DNA from: Bryobacterales bacterium
GTDB lineage: Bacteria; Acidobacteriota; Terriglobia; Bryobacterales; Bryobacteraceae
Reading direction: 5' to 3'
NCBI GenBank assembly: GCA_020846745.1
Contig: JADLDI010000061.1
Span: 119,799 to 183,798 of the forward strand
Length of the DNA: 64,000 nucleotides
Shown here: one piece after another, positions 1 through 7,997 of the stretch
Layout of the letters: every line of letters starts with the position of its first letter
Position numbering within the stretch: position 1 is the stretch's first letter
Made by a program: the position numbers and the translations under genes
The notes under the pieces: generated by a model
Told to the model about the DNA's origin: nothing
Databases searched by the model: none
What the model saw: only the letters and a program-made list of their open reading frames with translations

Positions 1-601
1 GGGCGTGCGGGAGGGCGGTGTTGGGTCCGGCAGCAACGATGGTTTCGAAGGCGGGACCTTCGGCTCCAAGGAGACGCATCTGATGATCGATTTCGGCGGC
101 AACGTCCTGTTCCGTAATACCGGGTTTGATGCGGGCGACGGTGTTCGCGAAGGCCTGGGAGTTGAGGTCGACGGAGCGGCGGATGACATCGATTTCTTCC
201 GGCGATTTGATGGAGCGGAGGGTTTCGACGAGTGAGGCGGTGGAGATGAGGCGCGTGGATTTGGGCAGGGCGGCGCGGTAGCGGTTGTAGTCGTGAACGG
301 TGAGGTGCGCGGCTTCGATGCCGAGGTGGCGCGGGGCGAGTTTGTTGAGCAGGGCTTCGACGGTGGGGAGCGGTTTGGGCGAGACCTTGGCGCGGCAATC
401 GACCTGTTGACGGACCTGGATGTCGTACCGCGGGTCCGTAACGATGGTGGCGTTGTCCGGTTCGACGATGAGGAAGGCCGAAGATCCGGTGAAGCCGGTG
501 AGATAGCGGATGTTCTTGAGCGAGGTCACCAACAGGGCGTCGATCTTTGCTTCGGCGAAGCGTTGGGCGAGTTGCTCGCGGCGGGTTTGATGGGCGGACA
601 T
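1..601 (-). CDS. Xaa-Pro aminopeptidase-like M24 metallopeptidase (3' part missing)
   Basis: The minus strand from an ATG at 601 reads openly to the window edge and gives about 200 residues beginning MSAHQTRREQLAQRFAEAKI. The first 120 or so residues match the creatinase/prolidase N-terminal domain (LLVTSLKNIRYLTGFTGSSA is typical). The start of the M24 pita-bread catalytic domain follows, with the conserved FETIVAAGPNTALPH, whose last His is a substrate/metal-site residue in the family. The five metal ligands would lie beyond the edge. By family it removes N-terminal residues preceding proline in the cytoplasm. It starts three bases after the stop of the upstream quinone oxidoreductase, so the two are probably co-transcribed. 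Prolidase versus aminopeptidase P cannot be decided without the C-terminus. Confidence 0.88.
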   Translation of the reverse strand, partial: MSAHQTRREQLAQRFAEAKIDALLVTSLKNIRYLTGFTGSSAFLIVEPDNATIVTDPRYDIQVRQQVDCRAKVSPKPLPTVEALLNKLAPRHLGIEAAHLTVHDYNRYRAALPKSTRLISTASLVETLRSIKSPEEIDVIRRSVDLNSQAFANTVARIKPGITEQDVAAEIDHQMRLLGAEGPAFETIVAAGPNTALPHA

Positions 602-604
602 TCG

Positions 605-1585
605 TTAGGCTGAGGCGGCAGTGTCGAGCAGCAGTTTGCCTGAGGTTTTGCGCGAGGCGAGGTCGACTTGGGCCTGGGCAGCGTCGGCGAGGGGGTAGGT
701 CTGCTCGATTTGCAATTTGAGCTTACCGGCGGCGATCCAACCGAGTACATCGCTGGCGCGCCAGAGGAGTTCGTCGCGGGTGGAGGCGTGATGGGCGAGA
801 GTGGGGCGCGTAAGGAACAGCGATCCCTTTGCGTTCAAGGTAAGAGGGGAGACGGGCGGAACGGGTCCGCTGGCGTTGCCGAAGGAGACCATAAGGCCGC
901 GGGGGCGGAGGGAGTCGAGACTTTTTTCAAAGGTGGATGCGCCGACAGAGTCGTACACAACATCGACACCTTTGCCATTGGTGATGCGCTTCACTTCGGC
1001 GGCAAAGTCCTGTTCGGTGTAGACGATCACGTCGTCGGCGCCGGCTTGCCTGGCGGTTTCGGCTTTGATGGCGGTGCCGCAGGTGCCGATGACGTGCGCG
1101 CCGAGCATCTTGGCCATCTGGACGATCAACTGTCCGGTGCCACCGGCGGCAGCGTGGACGAGACAGGTTTCGCCCATCCTGAGCGGCCAGGTGGAGTGGG
1201 TGAGATAGTGGGCGGTCATGCCCTGGAGCATGGCGGCGGCGGCGGTAGGGAAGTCGACGCCTGCGGGGATCTTGACGAGTTGCCAGGCGGGGACGACGGC
1301 GAATTCGGCGTAGGATCCGCGGGCCATCGCGTAGGCGACACGGTCGCCCTTGGCGACTTCCGTTACGCCATCGCCGACGGCTTCCACGACGCCTGCGCCT
1401 TCCATACCGATGGAGAAGGGCGGGTCGGCCTTGTAGAGACCGGTACGGAAGTAGATATCGATGAAGTTAACGCCCGAGTTATGGAGTTTGACGAGCGCCT
1501 GGCCGGGTCCGGCGACGGGTACGTCGATGGTGTCGAGGCTGAGTGCTTCAGGACCACCGGGGGTGTGAACGCGGATAGCTTTCAT
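605..1585 (-). CDS. NADPH:quinone oxidoreductase, zeta-crystallin type
   Basis: This encodes 326 residues of the medium-chain dehydrogenase/reductase superfamily, without catalytic zinc. The N-terminal GroES-like domain (MKAIRVHTPGGPEALSL) is followed by a Rossmann domain with the NADPH loop HAAAGGTGQLIVQMAK and the family pattern GADDVIVYTEQDF. The reading frame stays open upstream to 1753, but the homology and usual length begin at MKAIRVHTP, so the ATG at 1585 is chosen. That ATG overlaps the stop of the upstream gene by four bases (ATGA), which suggests translational coupling. The likely reaction is NADPH-dependent reduction of quinones or enones in the cytoplasm. The exact substrate cannot be read from the sequence. 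Confidence 0.9.
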   Translation of the reverse strand: MKAIRVHTPGGPEALSLDTIDVPVAGPGQALVKLHNSGVNFIDIYFRTGLYKADPPFSIGMEGAGVVEAVGDGVTEVAKGDRVAYAMARGSYAEFAVVPAWQLVKIPAGVDFPTAAAAMLQGMTAHYLTHSTWPLRMGETCLVHAAAGGTGQLIVQMAKMLGAHVIGTCGTAIKAETARQAGADDVIVYTEQDFAAEVKRITNGKGVDVVYDSVGASTFEKSLDSLRPRGLMVSFGNASGPVPPVSPLTLNAKGSLFLTRPTLAHHASTRDELLWRASDVLGWIAAGKLKLQIEQTYPLADAAQAQVDLASRKTSGKLLLDTAASA

Positions 1586-2196
1586 GATGGTGAGGTGCGC
1601 AGTCGAAGAGCGCGGCGCAGATGCACCGCACCAGCGTAGAGTAACAAATACGCGAGGGTGAATGGGAAGAGAAAGAGGCGGGCGAGGGTGCGGACGGCTC
1701 CGCTGCCGGCGAGTCCGGCGCGGAAAAGGAAGAAGTGGCGGACGGTCTTCCAATTGGAGTAGTCAAGCCAGAAGTAATCGCCGTTTTCGTTGAGGATGAA
1801 GATCTTGGCGGGGACTTGGGCGAGAAGCGCCCATTTCCACTTGGTCATGATCGGCTCGCCGGAGCAGACGATGCCGAAGACGGTGTAGCGGCGGGTCTTG
1901 AGTTCGGCAAAGAGCTTGGAGCGGCCGGCGCCGCCGGGATAGTCAGTGACTCGGAAAACTTCGCCACGGTCGGCGCGGAAGGTCTTGGGTAGGCCGGCGT
2001 AGCAGGTGACGAGGTCGAAGCGCATGTTGGGGTAGAGGTCGTAGAGACCGTTCAACATGTCTTCGACGAGGTAACGCGAGCCGCTTTCAACCATGAGGAC
2101 ACGGTCGAATGGGGGGATCGCCTGGGAGAAGAGGAGTCGGGACACTGGCGATTTCAGGGTAGCGTATCGGGGGGGCCGGATTGAATAAGGTGGCAT
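1582..2196 (-). CDS. Glycosyltransferase-like protein with C-terminal membrane segment
   Basis: About 204 residues from the ATG at 2196. A GTG at 2145, closer to the first conserved block, is an alternative start. The N-terminal half (FDRVLMVESGSRYLVEDMLN, then LVTCYAGLP) looks like the first Rossmann half of a GT-B fold. A distinctive centre, CSGEPIMTKWKWALL followed by NENGDYFWLDYSNW, leads to a C-terminal hydrophobic stretch (LFLFPFTLAYLLLYAGAV) ending in a basic tail, suggesting membrane attachment. From memory, similar short proteins occur in other acidobacteria beside glycosyltransferases, but I know no assigned activity. It follows the TonB-type receptor gene and is coupled to the oxidoreductase. 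A role in envelope glycan synthesis is inference only. Confidence 0.6.
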   Translation of the reverse strand: MPPYSIRPPRYATLKSPVSRLLFSQAIPPFDRVLMVESGSRYLVEDMLNGLYDLYPNMRFDLVTCYAGLPKTFRADRGEVFRVTDYPGGAGRSKLFAELKTRRYTVFGIVCSGEPIMTKWKWALLAQVPAKIFILNENGDYFWLDYSNWKTVRHFFLFRAGLAGSGAVRTLARLFLFPFTLAYLLLYAGAVHLRRALRLRTSPS

Positions 2197-2247
2197 GGAT
2201 TTTGCGGGCGGACGCGGGCGGTGCACGGGTTTGGCTTGGGAGGGCTT

Positions 2248-5200
2248 CTAGAAGACGACCTTCAGGGCCAGTTGCCCGATGCGCGGATCATACGCGCTGG
2301 TGATTCTTCCAAACTGCGGACTGGTCAGCGTCGTATTGGGACCACCGAGCCGCGTATGGTTGAAGAGGTTGAAGAACTCGCCGCGGAACTGTAACCGCAT
2401 TCCCTCAAGAATTTGAAACTCCTTGAACAAGGAGTAGTCCGTATTCCAAGCCCCCGGCGCGCGCAACGTGTTGCGCCCGAGCTGCCCGATGGTGCCGATC
2501 GCGTTCTGCTTGAACGCGGCCTTGTCGAACCAGGCCAATATCTGATCGCCGCGGGACCGGCCGGACGGCAGTTCCCAGGCTTGTCCCGTGAGGTCCACAC
2601 GATTGCTGCCGACTCCGGTGAGCGCGTTATCGACGCCGCTGAAGATGGTGATCGGCGTGCCCGACTGTGCAGTGAAGATGAAGTTGCTTTGCCACCCGCC
2701 GGCGATGGCGCGCAGCACGGCGTTGCGGCCGTTGAGCCGCGGGTGCTCCACAATGCCCGACACGACCAGCCGCTGCGGCGTATCGAAGTCGGAAAGGCCT
2801 CGGTTGTTGTTGAAGTTGAACGGATCGGGTCCGGCGGAATTGCCTTCGATGGTTGCGTAGGACGAGATATCGGTGGACTTTGAAATCGTATAGTTACCCA
2901 GAATGCTAAACCCGTGACTGAAGCGTTTTTGTACGGTGAACTGCACGGACTGATACTTCGACCATCCTGTCGCCTGGCCGACCTGTAGCGGACCGATCGG
3001 CTGATATGGCCGCCGCTGATTGTAGTTGGCCGCGGTTGCGCCGGGCGCATAGATCGCCGGGTTCACCTCCGGCGAATGTAACAGCTTTGTCCCTTTCGAC
3101 CCGACATAAGCCGCGCGAACGAGTAAGTCGCCGGTCAGTTGCCGCTCCACGACAAAGTTCCAGTTCTGCATATACCCGACGCGCATGTTATTGCCGGGAA
3201 TGGCCCATGTGCCATAAGCCGGGAATACGAAATCGCGCCCCGGCACGACGGGTGTGGGATCGAGCACTTCCGTGCCTGCATAGGGATTGGAAAGCTGGTA
3301 GGGCCCGTTCAGCAGCGACTGTCTAACAAAGGGCGCACCGGCGGCCGTCCGGTTGTTGAAGATGCTCATGTAGCTGTCGAAGAAAATGCCGTAGGCGGAA
3401 CGGATGACGGTCCGCGGCGCGATTTGGTAGGCGAACCCGGCGCGCGGGGCGAACGTGTTCCACTGGGTGGGAATGATGCGGTCCTCGAACCCCTTGTCGC
3501 CCAGGAACATCAGCCCGGCGGGCGCGTTCGGATAGACCGTGGATTGCTGTCCCGGGACCCAGCTCATGCGCTTCCGATAGGCTTCGTTGATATCGAAGCG
3601 CGGGTCCCAGCGCATGCCGAGGTTGACGGTCAGTTTGGGCGACAGCCGGATGTCGTCCTGCACAAACACGCCCATGCTCCAGTTGTAGATCCGGCTGCTC
3701 CAGAACGACTGCTGCCGCCAGGACGCGCCGACACCCAACAGGAACTCTCCAAACGCGTTCCCGGCGTTGATCTTGCCGGCATCGCTCAGCAGTTGGCCAC
3801 TGAAGCTGGCCGTACCGCCGCTCAGCCAATAGGAAGCAATGTCCAAACGGTAGCGCTTCACGTCGCCCCCAATCCGCAAACTGTGCTTGCCGCGGGCATA
3901 GCTGACTGTGTTGGCAATCTGGTAGGTGGCCTGCGGACTGTAATAGCCGAGCCCCAAACTAATGCCCGACCAGTTGGAGATACCCAAATCCATGGTCGCG
4001 AACCCGGGGATGGCCTGCGTGCGCGCACCCAGTTTCGCGAAGGAAAGGTCTAAGTCGGCGGGCGGCGCGGCCTTCGGTGTCGTCTGGTGGAAGGTGGCCT
4101 GGAAATCGTTCACCAGGCGAGCCGTGAGGGTGTAACTGTGATTGGCGGTGATATGCGTTGCGGCCCCGAACTGGCCCGCCGAAACATAAGTGAGATTCCC
4201 CGGCAGATACACCCAGGGGCGGTCGTAATTGAGCCAGAACACGCGCCCGGACAGGCGTTGCTTTGAAGTCAGCATCTGGTCGATTCTCGCGATGATCTGC
4301 TCGTCGTCGGTCTTTGTGACGGGGGTACCGAACCGGTATTCGTAATTCGAGCTGGCCGAGGCGGGAATGAAGTCGAGTAACTTCCGCGAAACGGGATCGA
4401 AGCGGCCGGCCGGTATCCGGTTATTCGGGAAATAGCCACCCGTCAACGGGTCGTGAATGGCGCCGACGCCGTTCGGCTGCAGCCAGGCCGATAAGTCGCC
4501 CTGCTTCATCGCTTCGCTTGGCAGGATTCGGAGGGCCCCCGGGGTGGCCACACGCTGCTTTGTCCCCTGATACGAAAAGAAGAAGAAAGTCTTGTCCTTT
4601 CCGTTGTACTTCGGCAGAATCACCGGACCGCCGAGGGTGAATCCGTACTGGTTCCGCTTGAGCGAATCGCGCCCCGAAAAGAAGTTACCAGCATTCAGTT
4701 TGTAGTTGCGGATGAAATCGAACGCGGTACCGTGGAAGGCGTTCGTGCCCGACCGTGTGACCACGTTGACCACGCCGCCCACGTTGCGCCCGTATTGTGC
4801 ATCGAACGTGCTGGTTTGAATGCTGAACTCCTGCACGGCGTCCGGGTTCGGATAGGGCTCGGCGATGTTGGTATAGCCGTCGTTGTTGTCGGCGTTATCC
4901 AGGAGGAAATTCGTGGCATTGCCGCGCGATCCGTTGATCGACACGGGCACGTGATAGGCGCCGGTGGCAATGGTGTTGATCTGCAGTGTGCCGCCGGTGG
5001 CCCCACGGTCCGACACGCCCGCGTTGAGCGCCATCAACTGCAGCACGTTGCGCCCGTTCAAAGGCAGGTCGACAATACGCCGGCTGTCCACCACCTGCAC
5101 TAAGGTTGAGGTGGTGGTCTGCACGAGCGCCGCGTCGGCCTGCACGGTTACCTGCTCGGCCGCGGCGGTCGGCTTCAAAGCCGCGCTCACGTCGATGGTG

Positions 5201-5502
5201 GTGTTGGCCTGCAGTGTGATGCCAGTCTGCAGAAATCGGGCGAAGCCGGGCCGCTCAACACTCACCGAGTAACTGCCCACCGGTAACAACGGCGCGACAT
5301 AGTTGCCCTCGTCGTTCGCAAGAACGGCACGCGAGAGATTCGTCCCGGAATTCGTGATCGTCACCATCACGCCCGGCACCACCGCTCCCGACGAATCGGA
5401 AATTGTGCCGTGGATAGTTCCGGTGGCCTGTCCAAACAGCGTTGCGCCGTACGCGAGTGCGAGCAAATATACAATCCGGCTCCCAGATCCAAGCGGATTC
5501 AT
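2248..5502 (-). CDS. TonB-dependent receptor-like outer-membrane protein, Oar type
   Basis: A 1084-residue protein with a signal peptide (MNPLGSGSRIVYLLALAYGA, cleavage near residue 25). Next come a carboxypeptidase-regulatory-like beta domain (GTIHGTISDSSGAVVPGVMV), a plug domain (VVDSRRIVDLPLNGRNVLQL, about residues 135-250) and a long beta-barrel ending in phenylalanine, the usual outer-membrane sorting signal. The order matches the Oar/CirA-like receptors expanded in Acidobacteriota. Such proteins are thought to take up large substrates, often oligosaccharides, powered by TonB; the ligand here is unknown. The ATG at 5502 has a strong ribosome site (GGAGGTGATGGC) directly upstream. The gene heads a minus-strand series of four genes. 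Confidence 0.9.
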   Translation of the reverse strand: MNPLGSGSRIVYLLALAYGATLFGQATGTIHGTISDSSGAVVPGVMVTITNSGTNLSRAVLANDEGNYVAPLLPVGSYSVSVERPGFARFLQTGITLQANTTIDVSAALKPTAAAEQVTVQADAALVQTTTSTLVQVVDSRRIVDLPLNGRNVLQLMALNAGVSDRGATGGTLQINTIATGAYHVPVSINGSRGNATNFLLDNADNNDGYTNIAEPYPNPDAVQEFSIQTSTFDAQYGRNVGGVVNVVTRSGTNAFHGTAFDFIRNYKLNAGNFFSGRDSLKRNQYGFTLGGPVILPKYNGKDKTFFFFSYQGTKQRVATPGALRILPSEAMKQGDLSAWLQPNGVGAIHDPLTGGYFPNNRIPAGRFDPVSRKLLDFIPASASSNYEYRFGTPVTKTDDEQIIARIDQMLTSKQRLSGRVFWLNYDRPWVYLPGNLTYVSAGQFGAATHITANHSYTLTARLVNDFQATFHQTTPKAAPPADLDLSFAKLGARTQAIPGFATMDLGISNWSGISLGLGYYSPQATYQIANTVSYARGKHSLRIGGDVKRYRLDIASYWLSGGTASFSGQLLSDAGKINAGNAFGEFLLGVGASWRQQSFWSSRIYNWSMGVFVQDDIRLSPKLTVNLGMRWDPRFDINEAYRKRMSWVPGQQSTVYPNAPAGLMFLGDKGFEDRIIPTQWNTFAPRAGFAYQIAPRTVIRSAYGIFFDSYMSIFNNRTAAGAPFVRQSLLNGPYQLSNPYAGTEVLDPTPVVPGRDFVFPAYGTWAIPGNNMRVGYMQNWNFVVERQLTGDLLVRAAYVGSKGTKLLHSPEVNPAIYAPGATAANYNQRRPYQPIGPLQVGQATGWSKYQSVQFTVQKRFSHGFSILGNYTISKSTDISSYATIEGNSAGPDPFNFNNNRGLSDFDTPQRLVVSGIVEHPRLNGRNAVLRAIAGGWQSNFIFTAQSGTPITIFSGVDNALTGVGSNRVDLTGQAWELPSGRSRGDQILAWFDKAAFKQNAIGTIGQLGRNTLRAPGAWNTDYSLFKEFQILEGMRLQFRGEFFNLFNHTRLGGPNTTLTSPQFGRITSAYDPRIGQLALKVVF

Positions 5503-5700
5503 GCCATCACCTCCGAGTGTTTCGAACTTGGTGAGGATTGTATATCAAATTGTCAAAAATAGAAATTGAATTATTCGGGGCTCTGGGCGGCGGCGGGCGG
5601 CGGAACGAGAATTTCGAGCGGCAACAGCCCAGACGGCCCAGCGGTCCCGGAGCGCGCCGGAGGTGAGATTCCCGGGTTGCTGCGACAGCACGGCAGGAAT

Positions 5701-5736
5701 CGGGCGACAGCGCCCGGGCGACAGCGCCCGAGCGCC
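5701..5736. repeat. 14-bp tandem repeat in GC-rich spacer
   Basis: The unit CGGGCGACAGCGCC occurs twice head to tail (5701-5714 and 5715-5728), followed by a truncated third copy CGAGCGCC. It lies in the 273-bp gap between the divergent receptor gene and the LarA-like gene. The rest of that gap (5503-5700) holds an AT-rich patch next to the receptor start and otherwise GC-rich DNA without a convincing gene. Confidence 0.7.
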
Positions 5737-5761
5737 CGAGATACACAGGCCGCTACGCTGT

Positions 5762-5767
5762 TATACT
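5762..5767 (+). promoter_or_regulatory. Likely -10 element of the LarA-like gene
   Basis: TATACT stands eight bases before the ATG at 5776, so transcription would start at or within a base or two of the start codon. This implies a leaderless or nearly leaderless mRNA. No good -35 hexamer is visible 16-18 bases upstream. Inference from sequence only. Confidence 0.45.
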
Positions 5768-5775
5768 CTGGGGCG

Positions 5776-7074
5776 ATGGAGTTTCCGCGCCTTTACCTTG
5801 TCAAACAGAATTTTCCCGACCGCCGGATCGCCGACATTCCTGCCACGGTGCAGGGTGAGTTGAAAGCCGCGGGCTTCGGATCGCGGCTGACGCCGGGGTC
5901 GAAGGTGGCCATCGGCGTTGGTTCGCGAGGGATTGCGAATATCGCGACCATTGTGCGAGCGGTGGTCGAATTCTGGAAGTCGCAGGGCATGCAGCCGTTC
6001 ATCTTCCCGGCGATGGGTTCGCACGGCGCGGCGACCGCGGAAGGCCAGGCGGATGTCCTTCATCACTATGGAATCCACGAGGCGACGATGGGGTGCCCGG
6101 TGATTTCGGAGTTAGAGGTCGTGTCGCTCGGGAAGACGGGCGAAGGCCTGGAAGCATTCATGGACCGGAACGCATTCAACGCCGACGGCGTGATGCTGGT
6201 GGGGCGTGTGAAGTGGCACACGGACTTCGCGGGCAAGATCGAATCGGGCCTGTTCAAGATGATGGCGATCGGGCTGGGTAAGTTTGCGGGAGCACAGACG
6301 TATCACACTTACGCCTACAAACTAGGTCTGGAGACTGTGATCCGCTCGGTGGGGCGGCAGGTGCTGAAGTCAGGCAAGATCCTGGGCGGACTCGCGATCC
6401 TCGAAGATGCCAACCACAATACCGGCCAGTTGACCGCTGTCCCGGTGGAAGTGATGGAACAGCGGGAAGAAGAGTTGCTGGCGTTGGTGAAATCGTGGCA
6501 GGGGCATATTCCCGTGCCGGAAGTGGACATCCTGATTCTCGACGAGATCGGGAAGAATATATCGGGCGCGGGTATGGATACGAAGGTATCGAACCGATCG
6601 GTGAACGGCCAGAATAACCTATGGCCGAATACCCCGCACATTCACCGGGTGTATATCCGGGACCTGTCGGACATCTCGTACGGCAACGGCGTGGGGTTGG
6701 GCATGGCGGACGTTGTCCACGACCGGTTGCTGAGCAAGATCGACTGGGTGCCGACGCGCATCAATTCTTTGACGGCTTCGACGCCGGCGGCAATCCGGAC
6801 ACCGATCCACTTCTCCACCGATCGCGAGTGTTTGGAGCGGATGATGCCGACTGTCGGCAAGTTCAGTTCAACGGACGTGACGTTCTGCCGCATCCGGAAC
6901 ACGATGCAATTGAGCAAGTCGCTTTTGTCGGAGAACCTGCTTGCGATCATCCGGAGCAACCCGGCGTTGGAGATTCTTGAGGGTCCCTTCCCGTTCGAGT
7001 TCGATGCGGGTGGTCAGCTGCCGGAACTGCTGCGGCCGGAGAAGATGGGGACACCGCAGGAAGTGGCGCACTAA
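5776..7074 (+). CDS. LarA-like (DUF2088, lactate racemase N-terminal domain) protein
   Basis: A 432-residue protein of the LarA/DUF2088 superfamily. An N-terminal alpha/beta domain contains GVGSRGIANIATIVRAVVEF and FPAMGSHGAATAEGQ; the latter matches the conserved histidine loop of lactate racemases. A second block (VKWHTDFAGKIESGLFKMM) covers the area of the cofactor lysine and histidine in LarA, but I cannot align individual ligands with certainty. LarA uses a nickel-pincer nucleotide to racemise 2-hydroxy acids. Relatives act on other hydroxy acids, and some may not bind the cofactor. The frame is open from 5566, but homology begins at MEFPRLYLVKQNFPD, so the ATG at 5776 is chosen. The aldolase downstream suggests a hydroxy-acid or sugar-acid pathway. 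Confidence 0.8.
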   Translation: MEFPRLYLVKQNFPDRRIADIPATVQGELKAAGFGSRLTPGSKVAIGVGSRGIANIATIVRAVVEFWKSQGMQPFIFPAMGSHGAATAEGQADVLHHYGIHEATMGCPVISELEVVSLGKTGEGLEAFMDRNAFNADGVMLVGRVKWHTDFAGKIESGLFKMMAIGLGKFAGAQTYHTYAYKLGLETVIRSVGRQVLKSGKILGGLAILEDANHNTGQLTAVPVEVMEQREEELLALVKSWQGHIPVPEVDILILDEIGKNISGAGMDTKVSNRSVNGQNNLWPNTPHIHRVYIRDLSDISYGNGVGLGMADVVHDRLLSKIDWVPTRINSLTASTPAAIRTPIHFSTDRECLERMMPTVGKFSSTDVTFCRIRNTMQLSKSLLSENLLAIIRSNPALEILEGPFPFEFDAGGQLPELLRPEKMGTPQEVAH

Positions 7075-7101
7075 GACACACGGGTTGGTGGGGACAAACA
7101 A

Positions 7102-7881
7102 ATGAAAGACAATCGTCTGCGTTCTGCGGTCGCGGCGGGTCGCATACCCGTCGGGCATATGATTTGGGAATTCGCCACGCGCGGGATGGCCAAGATCTTG
7201 GAGTCTGCCGATCTGGACTTTGTATTGATCGACATGGAGCATTCGGCGTTCGACACGACGCAGGTGGCGGACCTGATTGCGTGGTTGAAAGCTACCGAGA
7301 TCACGCCTATCGTACGCGTACCGCAGGCGCTTTACCACTTCATGGCGCGGGTGATGGATGCGGGCGCGCTGGGGGTGATGGTGGGCAACGTGGAGACCCC
7401 GGAGCAGGCGAAACTGATTGTCAATTCAGTGAAGTACGCGCCGCTCGGAAAGCGCGGGGTCGGGTTGGGAGCGGCGCATACGGACTACGTCGGTCCCGAT
7501 CCGGCGGCGTATTTCGAGCGTTCGAACGAAAACACGACGGTAATCGCGCAGATCGAATCGCCGATCGGTTTAAAGAACCTGGAGGCGATCGCAACCACAC
7601 CGGGCGTCGATATCCTTTGGGTAGGCCACTTCGACCTGTCCACTGGGATGGGGATTCCGGGGCAGTTCCAGCATCCGGAATTCCTGAAGGCGATGACATC
7701 TGTGATCGAAATGTCGCGCAAGCATGGGAAACTGGCGGGGATCCAGCCTGGTTCGGTGGAACAAGCGCGTCAGTGGATCGAGATGGGCTTCAACGTGATC
7801 TCATGGAAGGCTGACACGGCGTTGTACGGCGGAGCGCTACGCACCGAGGTTGCGGCGCTCCGTCAACTGACGATTAAGTAG
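7102..7881 (+). CDS. HpcH/HpaI-family class II aldolase
   Basis: A 259-residue TIM-barrel aldolase of the HpcH/HpaI (2-dehydro-3-deoxyglucarate aldolase-like) family. Visible hallmarks are DFVLIDMEHSAFDTTQVADL near residue 40, PIVRVPQ, the GALGVMVGNVETPEQA strand, VIAQIESPIGLKNL with the metal-binding Glu, and GVDILWVGHFDLSTGMGIPG with the metal-binding Asp. The family cleaves 2-keto-3-deoxy sugar acids or similar compounds to pyruvate or glyoxylate plus an aldehyde, using Mg2+ or Mn2+. It starts 27 bases after the LarA-like gene, probably in one operon, so the two may interconvert and split the same hydroxy-acid intermediate (inference). The exact substrate is open. Confidence 0.88.
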   Translation: MKDNRLRSAVAAGRIPVGHMIWEFATRGMAKILESADLDFVLIDMEHSAFDTTQVADLIAWLKATEITPIVRVPQALYHFMARVMDAGALGVMVGNVETPEQAKLIVNSVKYAPLGKRGVGLGAAHTDYVGPDPAAYFERSNENTTVIAQIESPIGLKNLEAIATTPGVDILWVGHFDLSTGMGIPGQFQHPEFLKAMTSVIEMSRKHGKLAGIQPGSVEQARQWIEMGFNVISWKADTALYGGALRTEVAALRQLTIK

Positions 7882-7962
7882 CCGACTTTGCCGTCACTTG
7901 CGACGGCAACGAATTTCGCAACACACTACGTAGTTTCTCGGGCTTTCTGCCGATATGAAGGT

Positions 7963-7983
7963 CTGATAGGGCTTGCCTATCAG
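7963..7983. terminator. 8-bp perfect inverted repeat between operons
   Basis: CTGATAGG, a five-base loop GCTTG, and CCTATCAG form a perfect hairpin followed by AAAGGA. There is no T tract, so it is a weak intrinsic terminator candidate for the aldolase operon. It could equally be an operator or a 5' leader hairpin for the kinase, because the kinase ribosome site lies directly after it. Confidence 0.4.
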
Positions 7984-7997
7984 AAAGGACATTCGGT

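Noticed and set aside
668..1639. 323-residue open frame on the plus strand
   Set aside because: Gly/Asp-rich shadow of the quinone oxidoreductase gene.
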